The notes beneath the pieces are model-generated. The model had not been told where the DNA came from. It saw only the letters and a list, made by a program, of their open reading frames with translations, and did no database searches. Positions 1 to 10,473 of a DNA stretch of 64,000 bases are shown here, in pieces (position 1 is the first letter of the stretch; each line of letters begins with the position of its first letter). Source of the DNA: Trichuris trichiura (lineage: Eukaryota; Nematoda; Enoplea; Trichinellida; Trichuridae); contig JBAJFE010000042.1 of assembly GCA_037903355.1 (NCBI GenBank), positions 2,616,001-2,680,000 on the forward strand, read 5' to 3'. The position numbers and the translations under genes are program-made.

Positions 1-769
1 TCCTGAATATTTATCAAGTACTCTATGAACTTGACTTCTGTTTCACACCTACATTAAAAATCTTTAAAGCTTATTTTATTTGATTTTTGATCCAATACAT
101 GTTCTAAGAGAAAGTACAAATGTTTGCCATGCTGAAAATTTGAACTGATCCGTTACGCCCGCCCAATTTCCTTGCAAACTGTTAGAGAAAGCATTATGGA
201 CATGTTCTTAAAAACAATAATATTATAGTAAAGCCATTTTATATGCAATATTTGATGTACATAATTTTGAGTAACTAAGAGAAAGAATTTAAAATTAACC
301 CTAGCGAAATGCTTTACTCTGATTAGTACTGAATCACAATGTGCACCTTTTTACTTTAGCTCTATTTCAGCAACTCCTAATGTGGAACGCTGGCGTGACA
401 GTTAAAACATTATCACAATTATGCTAAACGCGGTCAGTCACTTCTGCAAGCTGCGGCTTTCTACAGGTTAGAATAACTCAAGACAAATAAACTGCCGGGA
501 TAAAAGTTTGATTAGTTCCTATATTTACACCGCTATTACCGATGCCCAACTCAAGAAAACAAAAAAAGTCAACTGAAATGTTTCTTTTCGCAAAAAAGCT
601 TATCAGCTTATTCGTTCCAGCTATTGTTTCTTGCGACCTTGAAACTATTAATTTTGATCGCAACTAGGACCACACACTTTAAGAGCATTTATACTTTATC
701 CCAAAAACAAGACGCTTCAAACATAAAAGAATTATCAATCGTTCAGAGCATAGCGTTGAAGACCGTATA
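1..769. other. Non-coding flank, nothing recognised
   Basis: A+T-rich sequence with only short chance reading frames. I see no conserved protein motif, tandem repeat or RNA-like fold before the integrase-like scrap that follows. Confidence 0.5.
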
Positions 770-1000
770 TGAATACTTACGACTTGTTTCTTTACTCTCT
801 TTTACGGGAGGCACTCACGCCTTCCAGTTTAAATTTTGTATATATTCAGATAGCAAATGTCTTAACAATGGATGGTTTTGCAGTCATGACAGAAGTACAA
901 AGCACGCTGAAGCATTGTTATCAGAACATTTCACACGCCTTGGTTCGTCAGTTATGATTCGCACTGACAATGGAACTGCAACTTCTTCAATGCTCTGATA
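770..1000 (+). pseudogene. Gypsy-type integrase core fragment (fossil)
   Basis: The reading frame ending at the stop near 998 resembles the catalytic core of an LTR-retrotransposon integrase. A segment reading FTGGTHAFQF...IYSDSK sits where the family has its first catalytic Asp with the 'D-x-xSK' context. About 35 residues later comes HFTRLGSSVMIRTDNGTATS, matching the very common pattern 'F.R.G.P..I.TDNGT.FTS' that holds the second Asp. The third catalytic residue (Glu), the zinc-binding HHCC module, reverse transcriptase and LTRs are not visible, and a stop follows directly. This is therefore a short inactive remnant rather than a gene. The assignment rests on motif resemblance only; a chance match is possible but the spacing argues against it. 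Confidence 0.45.
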
Positions 1001-1679
1001 ACAATGACTCACTGTATTGTGTATTTCTCCTAAAAGACAATATTTCTATGAATATTTACATAATTTATCCTAAAAATTCATTTTTCTTAGTGGCTGAAAA
1101 TCATAATAAGGAGCGATGAGGGAGGGTGTGAAGGTTTGAAAACTCTAACCGCAAAATTAACTCTATCTAATAAATTAGTCGCGAAGACAGCTTCCAATAC
1201 GTACAATATTTAAAATGCTGCTAGTGTTAGTATTTAAAGGCAGTTACGACGTTGGCTGGTTTGACTGCTTAGGTCCTGAGTTGTTACACGTTTACGCGCC
1301 GGTTGACGCTATGAATTCTTCTGATTAGACGTAGGTATATCCTTCAACTCTTTCCTGTGACCTTAAATTTATTGGGCTGTGCTGCCCTTCATAATTCACA
1401 AATGGCATCCCACATAATAAAAACGTACATGTCAGCAAGTCTCTCCACCGCTAAAAGTAATAATGTTAATATTTTCAACCATTCCTGTCTACCTTAAATT
1501 AATTCAATAGAAAGCCAGAAGCGATAGAGCAAGTAGAGTAGAATAAAGAAAAAATGCAAGGTGGAATGTGACCACTGAAAAATTCCATGCTTTAGAAACG
1601 AACGCAGACGGGAGAGTCTCAAGAGAAAAACGGGCAAGCTGGAAAAGATACTGGTGACAAAATATAAAGGGCATCAGCT
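1001..1679. other. Intergenic, nothing recognised
   Basis: No conserved coding motif is visible on either strand. Short open frames between 1504 and 1716 are A+T-driven and match nothing I know. Confidence 0.4.
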
Positions 1680-2610
1680 GGTAAAATGCTAAAAAGCTAT
1701 GACTAACGCGAAGCATAATCTGTGACCTATGTTAACAAGCCTCTTCGTAGAAGCTACAGAAACTTGCTGATTCCATATTATCGAAAAAATGAAGATTATC
1801 CATAGATTCCTAGAAATCACCGGAAGCATGTCGGAACTTAAAGGTGAAGTTGAAAGTAGTGGATGAATCTTGTGGTGCTTGCCGAAAAGAAGTTTGAACC
1901 GTAAAGAAGTCATGCAATACCTAGCCAGTGTTAAACAGGCAACAGAACAGTTTCCCGTGGATAAAAGCTCGGTGAGGAAGCTTACTTCAATGGACGCAGC
2001 AGTAGAGGGAGCAGGAAGCTATCTTTCCAGTAGAAAACAGGAGCCAACCAGCAACAGAGGAAGCAAAGGGTAGTGGCTGGTAAAATAATGGAAAACTATG
2101 CTCTGGCTAGCGGATGTTTGGACCGTTTAATAGTCAATAACAACTAACCAGAAAAAATACCTGAGAACTTTGGCACTCCCTATTAGCAGCGATATCGTAG
2201 CAGCAACAGTACAATGAACAAAATAGCAAAGCAGCGACATTAAGCACCCACACTGAAGGGAAACCAGAAAATAAGTGCAAAGACGCGGTTCGAACGGAGG
2301 TTTACTCACCGCAGCAAAATTCAATGAATATTCAATGAGCATCGCTACGCGTATGAGCAATAAGAGGTGTAACGCTGACTGTGGACTTGAAACATGTCAT
2401 TTTTAAACGGCTGCGGAGCCTTCTGGTATAGTTGGTGTAATACTGCAGTAGCTGAAAAACAAAGCCTAAGAGAAATAAAATTAACATACAGCGGTCAACT
2501 TCATTAAGCATTCAATCAGCAGCAACCCTCCTGTATTACTCGCTGGTATACTACTGCTCGTCGAATATTCAACGGAATTGCTACGTATGACTAAGCTGTT
2601 GCTTCGACTG
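1680..2610. repeat. Diverged direct repeat, copy 1 (GAATATTC family)
   Basis: This segment aligns by eye with 4020-4860 in the same orientation. Shared landmarks in order: a purine-rich stretch ending CCTGARAAYTTTRGGACTC-like near 2160 (versus about 4385); AATGAATATTCAATGAGCA at about 2320 (versus 4548) followed by GTGAGCAATRAGAGG-like sequence; CATGYCATTTTTAR at about 2395 (versus 4625); a GTAATAC...CAGAAAAACAAA run; and TCGAATATTCAAYG at about 2566 (versus 4804). Each copy holds two GAATATTC palindromes about 250 bp apart, so the unit itself may be a sub-repeat. No open reading frame or terminal repeat identifies the element type. Confidence 0.6.
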
Positions 2611-4019
2611 CTTCCTGTGATGGTCAAAATGCTTTTCCGTGGTTATAAATCAGTACAACAATATTAACTAGCTCGTAGGCTGTTAGAAAAAAATATGGTA
2701 ACACATTTCCGCAGTTCTTTCATCAACATAGGATACAAATCACATTTTGAAATTCACTATGAGTGGAATTTACGTAGAAAAGCTTATTGAAATCTGAGAT
2801 TACGTTTGCATTAAATGAAAGAGAAAAGATGGAGAAGTTTAAAATCTCTGACGCTAATATCAGAAAGCAAAAACATGGAATGCAAAGAACGTTTCGAATA
2901 TAACTTTTGTCAGACGTGGGAATCGTCTACACAGTGCTGCTTTTGGCGGAATCGTTGCGCACAATTTAGAGCTTTCTCTTCCTACAATTGGCCGCATTTC
3001 CACACTGCAGGAAAAAGCCTGAAACACCCGCAATATGTAGCTGATTATGACACCTACTGTAACCTCACTTAGGGTAGTTATTGAAAACAGAAATTCCTTT
3101 CGTTGATCCTAGGTACATAGTTCTGCTAAAAGTTACTAGTATTTCTGCTGCTCAGTGGGATATATAACCTAACATCTTATAAGTAAAGTTTTCAAAAGGC
3201 ATTACTTTTATGATACTAAAACCTAGTAGAAGATTTTCCTTTCATCATAATCACCACAGTAACATAAAAACTTGTTACAAAGCTGACCTCAAATTTTGTT
3301 TCTTAAGGATTACGGCAAAGGGTAAGTTATGTTGGCAGAAGCACAGCCATTGGGTAGGTAGGAAGACGTTTGTTACGTTCGTGAAGTAAACCGTTTGGTT
3401 TCCAAGCAACAGTCCTAATGCTTCAGGTACTGACAAAAATAAACACCATTCTTTCTGTTCGAAGAGCATCGATACAGAACAAGAAACAATCGTACCCATT
3501 ATAACGAAATTTATGCATCCTATACCGAACAACGTATTCTTTATTTAAACACATTTTTCGATGAAACATCAAACTTGTTCCGTCGTTTAAAGCGATACGT
3601 CTTACTAGGCTGCTGGCGAGTACTTTACTTAATAAACGCCGTACCCTCCCTTTTCTATTCAGTATTATACCATTTAGTTCCCGGACTTTCTTGCAGCAGG
3701 GTGCAGTTGAAAATTCTAGAGAAGGATGAAAAGCTAAAGCGGGCATTGAAGATTCCTCAATGAAATAGAGAATTGAATTGACTGTAATGAGAGAAGGTTA
3801 CAAGAAATGATCAACGAGTCAGGCGGTCAGCCTTAAGGATAAACTGAAAGAGAATTGGCATAGAGAAAACATCTGCAGACAGTCTAGAGAAGTGATAACG
3901 AAGTAAATGCACTTTTGGGAACGACGGTTGCCATGAAGTTGAGAAACTGTAATTTGTACAGACATAATTCTTGCTGTAACTACTAGGGACAGTTCCATGA
4001 ATCAATCACCGAGCGGAAA
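2611..4019. other. Spacer between diverged repeats; unassigned frames
   Basis: This stretch holds an open frame of about 107 codons on the minus strand (3423-3746) and an overlapping 62-codon frame on the plus strand. Neither resembles a known family, and they overlap antisense, as shadow frames do. I do not call a gene here. Confidence 0.35.
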
Positions 4020-4860
4020 GTAACTCCAGCACTAGGGCTTCTAGCAAAACAAAGAAGGCGCCCAAGTAATGCCAGAATTTGAGGGTGCGCCTTAGTCGGA
4101 GGCTCATGTGCTGTTGGAAATTTAATGGTGCACTAGAATATCTGGCTTATGTTAAGAATAAGAGCGGAGAGAGTTTTGTTTGAAGAAAAATGCCATATGA
4201 AAGCCCGTTTCAAACGACGGGAGGTGTGGGAATCTAGTTTCTTCTGGACCCATGGAGGGTAGTGAACTCCTTCTAATAAAGGCCGCTGGTCAGCAGTAGA
4301 AGAAATAGAGCGACAGAGGGTGAAGCAAAACCAAAAGACAGTTGAGTTAATTTGTGGTGAAGAACTGTATCAAACAAACAAACTACCTGAAAATTTTAGG
4401 ACTCGCTGGTTCAGTCGGCAACACTATCATACTAGCGATAATGCAGTAAGCAGAACATGGCGGTGATACAGCCTAACGCTTTGAGTAGAAAACAGAAATA
4501 AGACAATTGACGCTGTTTAGATAGGATTTTTATTCGCCTGAGACAAATTCATTGAATATTCAATTAGCAGCACTACATGCGTGAGCAATGAGAGGATGTA
4601 ACACTGACGCCGCATATAAATCATGCCATTTTTAGCCGGTTGCAGATCCACCTAATGTACTTGGGTAATACAATAATTACAGAAAAACAAAACTTTCGAA
4701 ATTAAATTTACTTATAGGGCCCTATTTCACTTATTATTCAGTCAAGAGCAACCCACTCACCCTATCAGTATTACGCACCTCTTGTTGCCTATTGGCCTAT
4801 CTGGTCATCGAATATTCAATGAAGCTGCAAAGTATGAGTATGCCATATTTTGACAACTTT
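4020..4860. repeat. Diverged direct repeat, copy 2 (GAATATTC family)
   Basis: This is the second copy of the repeat at 1680-2610. It contains TCATTGAATATTCAATTAGC at 4546 and TCATCGAATATTCAATGAAG at about 4803, in the same order and at nearly the same spacing as in copy 1. Its left part (about 4260-4380) has the same run of AGTAGAA, ACAGAGG and CAAAACCA-like words seen at 2000-2080 in copy 1. Similarity is broken by many small indels, so the duplication is old. No coding capacity was recognised. Confidence 0.6.
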
Positions 4861-5765
4861 TGGTCATGGCCAGGTTCTCTGTTATTCTGCAATTACAGAA
4901 TCGTACAGTACGGATAAAATGCTCTTTTAGTCATTTAACAGCCATGATGAGTTATACCAGCAGAGTTGCCGCAAACGATGGGTCAACATGGAATTCTGAA
5001 CTGCGTGCAACAAAGTTGAGACTCGTTTAAAGGCCTACACTGAAGTTCGGTATTACGATAATTTGAAATGGAAGTGGTTCTACAGAATGATAATGAAAGC
5101 TTCAGTGCAAATAGAAATAAAAAAAACACTACTTGTTGCAGCAAAGTTTTGCGCAGGGTTATCAGGATTCTTCTTGTTTTGTAGTCAATGTGTAGATAAG
5201 TTGATGCAACGTAAATGCAGAGGGTCAGAAGAAAGGTCAAGTGAGCTCGTGAACTGTACATAGGTAACTATTTGTCAAGTGCTTCCATAAAGAATTTACA
5301 TTTTTATTTGTACGATTAGACCTCGCTATTCGCAAAAATGAAAAAGAATTTTCGAACCTTTATTTCTTCTACTATCTGCTGAAGACGCGTTGTGGCCGAA
5401 TCTAAAAGCTCCATAGGAATTCTTCTGCTGTTTCAATCAAGGGAACCCAACCGTAAGAATGAATATATATGTACACTCTACATGAAGAACTACAAGTAGT
5501 AGTGAAGTACTAGTACATGAAGTACTAGTCTTGCTCCAAAGAACTACGTTTTCAAAGTATTTTTTTGTTGTACAGTCAGTCCGACTGGAACTTTTGAAAC
5601 ACGTGCTGCTGATCAGTAATGATGGCCCACGGCGCCTGACGCCTGTTCGTTATATATCTCGTTTGCAGAACACAGCATGGTTTCATTTGAAACATTTCGA
5701 TGATGGTACCGCCGGAGAAATGTTTCTCTAAGCCCCTTGAAGCCTTTTCTAATAAATGACTTAGG
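4861..5765. other. Intergenic, short tandem duplication at 5500-5530
   Basis: Mostly featureless. At about 5503-5529 the 10-base word GAAGTACTAG is directly repeated 14 bases apart. No coding motif was recognised. Confidence 0.4.
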
Positions 5766-6040
5766 GCCAAAATCCTGGAAGTCGAAATCCAGGATAGGTC
5801 GAATACATACTATAAGGTTTGGCCTTTTGGCAAAATTGCATTGGCACTTTCTAGATAAAAAACGCATTTCAGTAGAAGCGTTATTATACCGGTCTCGTCC
5901 TAAATCAGCGATCAAAAAAACAAGACCAGTATAACAACCCATCTACTCAAACACATGCCCTATCTAGGCGAAGCAAATGCATAACTGCCACAAGGCCAAA
6001 CTTTGCAGTGCATATTTGATCCATTCAGGATTTTGACCAC
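5766..6040. repeat. Imperfect inverted repeat (foldback)
   Basis: The left arm starts at about 5766 (GGCCAAAATCCTGGAAG) and runs to about 5850 (TTTGGCCTTTTGGCAAAATT, GCATTGGC). The right arm, about 5971-6040, is its reverse complement with substitutions; read on the minus strand it gives GGTCAAAATCCTGAATGGAT, then AGTTTGGCCTTGTGGCAG and TGCATTTGC. The arms are about 70-80 bases with a spacer of about 120 bases. The layout suggests a foldback or MITE insertion. Open frames on both strands here are consequences of the repeat. Confidence 0.6.
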
Positions 6041-6280
6041 CGCCGCTAAGAAGCAGGGCTTTCTTTATTATTGTCACTTTTAGATATAAATCTGAACTAG
6101 CGAAAAAGAAGTAGCACTATAGACAAAATTAAGAACCATCTTTTTATTAGGCAGTTAACTGTAAAACCGTGAACAGGAAAAACATGTATGATTAAAGGAC
6201 CATTCCCAAATTTAAAGTGAAATCCCAGCTGGCAAAGAAAAATTTTGGACTTTGTCTCCCAGGCGCCCCATCGTCATACT

Positions 6281-6365
6281 GTAAGTTTGCCGGCCGTCTT
6301 ATCCTGCCCATACCTAAGCATAAGCCTAAACATAAGGCTTATGTCTTGGCTTAGATTTCGGAAAG
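6281..6365. repeat. TTAGGC-bearing foldback element, copy 1
   Basis: Contains GTTTGCCGGCCGTCTTATCC followed by ATACCTAAGCATAAGCCTAA, then ACATAAGGCTTATGTC and GGCTTAG. The GCCGGCCGT...CTGCC...ACCTAAGC order matches the minus-strand reading of the right half of the element at 28975-29100. The interior CCTAAGCCTAA words are the complement of the nematode telomere repeat TTAGGC, interrupted by point changes. Confidence 0.55.
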
Positions 6366-8085
6366 GGAGGAAAGGGTGATTGGCATGCTCTCCAGTAAAG
6401 GTACAATAGTTAAGGGCATGCTTGCCAGAAAGGAACCTGCATTTCTCAGACGGTAGGGTGTCTAAGAGACGAGATTCAAAGTTTTCATGGAAAGTCTTGC
6501 ACAGCTTTTCTCATTCCTTTTATTCCGTAGTGAGTACCTACAATTACAGTAGCTGTGAAAAATGCTCTGAAAGACCTTCAATGAGAAACCATCCAGCCCA
6601 TTACGAAGCAACGACCCTCCAACAGAGAAACATATATCAATAATATTAAGTAAACGCTAACAAGTACAGGTCGAATGAGGGACCATATTTGTTAACATTG
6701 AAAACGGAGCGTGTCAGGCTCTGAAAGCTTTAACGAACTGGTGGTGCGTAATTTTAATAATAAACAATTCGTATATCCTAAGAAATAAACGTATGAAACC
6801 TCAAAATTACATTACAAAATGTTTCGTCTTCAATTTTTTCTTACAGCACTAATTTTGAAGCCAAGGTACAAACGTTGCGGCGATGTTTAAAATGTCACAT
6901 AAAAGTGGATAAATGGTTCATCTTTTGCTGCCGTCAACTAGCCTCAAATTTTGCATGATTTAAGCTCCGTGCTATTGCTTTAGTTTCTCACTGAGACTAA
7001 GTATCTTGTTCGATCAGAAGAACAAACTGTACGACTAGCTATTTTTTGTAATATTCAAAACAGTGGATCTCAAGGCCGTGGAGTAGCATGAATTCTAACG
7101 AGATATGTAGGTGCGATAAAAGTGCATACAGCAGGGAACTAAATCTTTCGAAAAAGAGCAAAGAAACGGACTGAGAAAAATGCTGTTACGCTACTGCTAC
7201 GAATGACAGAGCTTCGTGTTCGTGGGCTGGCTAATGGAAGATTGCGTAGGAAGAAGTATCGCATTCTGCTACTGTTCGCAGTTGCTGCAAGCATTACAGT
7301 TCCCTGGGAAGTAATACCTGAAGGTGAGAAGCCAAGCAAGCGCTTGGGGAAATTGGAAATCGAAGTATGCGTTTGGGGGACGACAGAAGATCGAGCTTGG
7401 CTCAGCCAAAACTGAGGGAGTGGGAAAGTCTCCAACGGACAGAGAAAAACTGGGCCTCTTTGGATGAAAAAGAGGCCACCTTCTGAGAACAATAGTAGAG
7501 GAGTTGAAAAAACTGACGAAGTATACGCTCTCTACGAAGCGACTGCACACAAAAGACTGAGAAACTATGATCTAAAGCGCCCATAAATCGCTTTAGTGTT
7601 TTGCAGAAAGAAAAGAGGGACAAATGACCATAGTGCCCTGGTGGATTGAAGTCAAGCTGATAGACGAAGAGCTCTTACAACCGTTTGTAAATTAGAAAAT
7701 CGAGATTTGAAGATTTCTGTAGTGATTGTCATTAACATTAATTCCTGCTGCCAAGGAAGGCTGGATATAGAAGAAATTGGCTGTAGTTCAGCCTCATGGT
7801 AAAACAGTCTGAAGGCTGCATCAGAAGCTATTTATTTCACCATGTTACTGAAATTACTTGTGTTCTAATGTATGAACGCGTAGGTATGCGCGCGCATGGA
7901 AATTTGGAAAGAGTAGAAAAGAACCAGTAAAAGAAGCGTAACATACCTTTTATATAAATGCTTAAAAAGAAGCGGCATATTCCAAAGTTTTTAACCCAAA
8001 ACTGCAGAGGGAACAGAGCACAGAAGAAAAAACCAACCAATTGCCGTCAACTGCTTGGTCTGCTACATTAATGATAAGGGCTTGT
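6366..8085. other. Intergenic, unassigned frames
   Basis: Several 60-117 codon frames overlap each other on both strands between 7139 and 7623. None carries a motif I recognise, and no splice-supported gene model could be built. Confidence 0.35.
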
Positions 8086-8121
8086 CAGGTAGACAGAAGA
8101 AAAAACCAGCACATGTTTCTT
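8086..8121 (+). repeat. Isolated copy of a 32-base repeat word
   Basis: The segment starts CAGGTAGACAGAAGAAAAA and ends CCAGCACATGTTTC. It is the same as 10250-10281 apart from two extra A in the A-run. In the second location this word forms part of the loop of a long hairpin. Confidence 0.7.
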
Positions 8122-8964
8122 CCAGACAAATATGGAGGACCAGACAGTTAAAAAACCAAACCTTTTTTTTTAAATCAGTCAACCTCTAGTTGAAAAAAAC
8201 GGGGTTACTGAAGTTTTTAGTTTTTGTACGACTTTGCTGAGAGGCAGTTTCTCCGGAGACTCCAGTTTTTCTGGAACCGTTTTTAAGTCTTGAAAAAGTA
8301 AAAAACACTCATTGAAAATGGAAGCAATTAATTGTGTGCATAAGAAAAAAGGTGCATGACAAGACGGCTTTTCAATGACCCGTTGAAGATAGTCTTCTAT
8401 CAAGTCATTTAAAAACCTTAATTTGCCGCCTGATCACGTCAAAATGTCTTCACATCTCTTAAATTAACGCAATTTACACAGAACACGGAAGTTCTGTGAT
8501 TCAAATTAAGCTAGCAGATGAGACCATAGTACCATTTTAAAGAGTAGTCATATTCTTGGTGCCAGGAATTTCTCGTAAAAAAAGTTTGGCTGGAAAACAT
8601 GCTTTAAATAGGCAACGTTTCAATTTCGCACCTATCCCAACTGATTATTCGTTATTTGAAATGATTAATCTATGATTATTTAAAATAAGCTTATTTCAAC
8701 TGGACTGAAGCTGCTTTCATTATTCCCCTTTTGCCAAATTTCATTTCATAAAGGGGAAAGGTGATTACGGGAAAATTTCTCTGAAAAATCAAATTTTCTG
8801 CCACGGAAAAATATTTTTACTTCTTTGAGAAACGGATTATACTATTGCTACGAATTCAGCAAAACTATTTCACAAACATAACTACACTTTCAATTCCCTA
8901 TTCTGTCAGATCTGAAAAATGCGTTTTCAGTTGTGATAGCGCCGTACATGGACAAATATTACTT

Positions 8965-8981
8965 GAGAGAGAGAGAGAGAG
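8965..8981. repeat. (GA)n microsatellite
   Basis: About eight uninterrupted GA units. It is an isolated simple repeat with no adjacent element recognised. Confidence 0.85.
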
Positions 8982-10107
8982 CTAAACTAAAGCACGGTTA
9001 TTTAAGATTAAATTAACATAATTTAAAGCTCCAAAAGTTGTGATTAAGCTATATCAAAGGTTTTGTGAAGAAAGCATCTACAGCCAATGTGGAAAGCCGG
9101 TAGACTTGTATGGAGGCACGCAAACGATAAATATGTAGTGTAATTTTACCTGAATATAGTTTTTTGTCTTAACTGGATATCTCAGTGTTGATCATTGATA
9201 AGATGATTTTAAAACCAACGAGGCTACTACACTAGATACTCTTGTTTACTCACTTTTTCTGTTAAAATGTTCAGCTTGATGAAAAATCAATCAAGGAAAG
9301 TAACTATAGTAAAATAAAATTTGTATTGGAATTACACTTCTTGTAAAAATGGCAAAACATTGACTACTTGAACGAAAACTAATCTGACAACTAAGCAACA
9401 ATAAAGCACAGATTTATTTATCTAGAAAGCTTCTAATGAATGGGACGCAGAGATGTATGCAACAACAAAAACTATTCCATTCTAAGCGCTATAATGTTTT
9501 CTGAAAGAGCTAAGAACTTCCGAAATACGTCTAAGCCCGTCGGCAATATTAGAAAGATGTTTTCGTGATTGTTAATGGTGGAAAAAGAGCAGTTCTCAAG
9601 CGTATGAAAAGAATTGTCCTCTATTTTCTTTATCTCTTCATCTATCATAGAACAAATGCACAGGTGTCCGCGACACCGAGAAAAGTCACAAGTGGAGAAC
9701 GGTATGAAAATTCTCATCCCTGTTAAACATAATTCAGTGTCCTGCAATCTGAAACGCTTGCTTACCTATAATATAAAATGCATCCTCAACGTGCTCTAAA
9801 ATCAGAAAGCATAATACCGCTATTTGGCATTTTTCATTAAAATGTTTGAGTTTTTTTAGACTGTAAACATTGTTCTGAGAGCAAATTTCTTCATCGCAAA
9901 ACAAACAAATAAATTTGATATAGGCGTATTTTGTTGCTTTTGTTCAATTTAGCCCCTGCAAAGACACTGAACATTAAAAAAATTGATACCACTTGCTAAG
10001 CTTAAGGGAACTTCTTACGACAGGGTAATGCTCATGGTTCGTGGTTTAAAAACTGTTTTTGCTTCTTTGAATAACAATAGCGGGGAATGACCAAGGCAGC
10101 AAAAGCG
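8982..10107. other. Intergenic, one unassigned 91-codon minus frame
   Basis: A minus-strand frame spans 9747-9472 (91 codons). It includes a Cys/His-containing stretch near its start (CRGHLCIC). No family was recognised, and no flanking splice-compatible exons are evident. Confidence 0.3.
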
Positions 10108-10473
10108 ACAATACTAATTCGTGTCAAGTTTCTTTTACGGAAAGTTTGTCCCGTTGATAATATTTTTAATATTCCGGAGCTTTCGGGTCAAACAAGACCC
10201 GTCTTCATCGATGTTAAAATAAAGCAATGAAGTAACGAATTAAAAATCTCAGGTAGACAGAAGAAAACCAGCACATGTTTCGAATTAAAAACACGAATTA
10301 AAAATTTCGTTATTCATTGCTTTATTTTAACACCGCTGAAGACGGGTCTCGTTTGACCCGAAAGCTCCGGAATATTAAAAATATTATCAACGGGACAAAC
10401 TTTCCGTAAAAGAAACTTGACATGATACTATACGGTCCCGTACCAAGAAGTTACATTTACAATACTAATTCGT
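10108..10473. mobile_element. Long hairpin insertion flanked by a 15-bp direct repeat
   Basis: The 15-base word ACAATACTAATTCGT occurs exactly at 10108-10122 and again at 10459-10473, as a target-site duplication would. Between them lies a long inverted repeat. The left arm, about 10121-10245, contains CAAGTTTCTTTTACGG, CCCGTTGATAATATT and CCGGAGCTTTCGGGTCAAAC. The right arm, about 10295-10424, is nearly its exact reverse complement. The loop (about 10246-10294) carries the 32-base word shared with 8086. The right arm reads CGCTGAAGACGGGTCTCG then GACCCGAAAGCTCCGG, a motif also found near 39770-39830 (minus) and 55105-55140 (plus). There is no coding capacity. The insertion mechanism is inferred, not shown. 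Confidence 0.75.
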
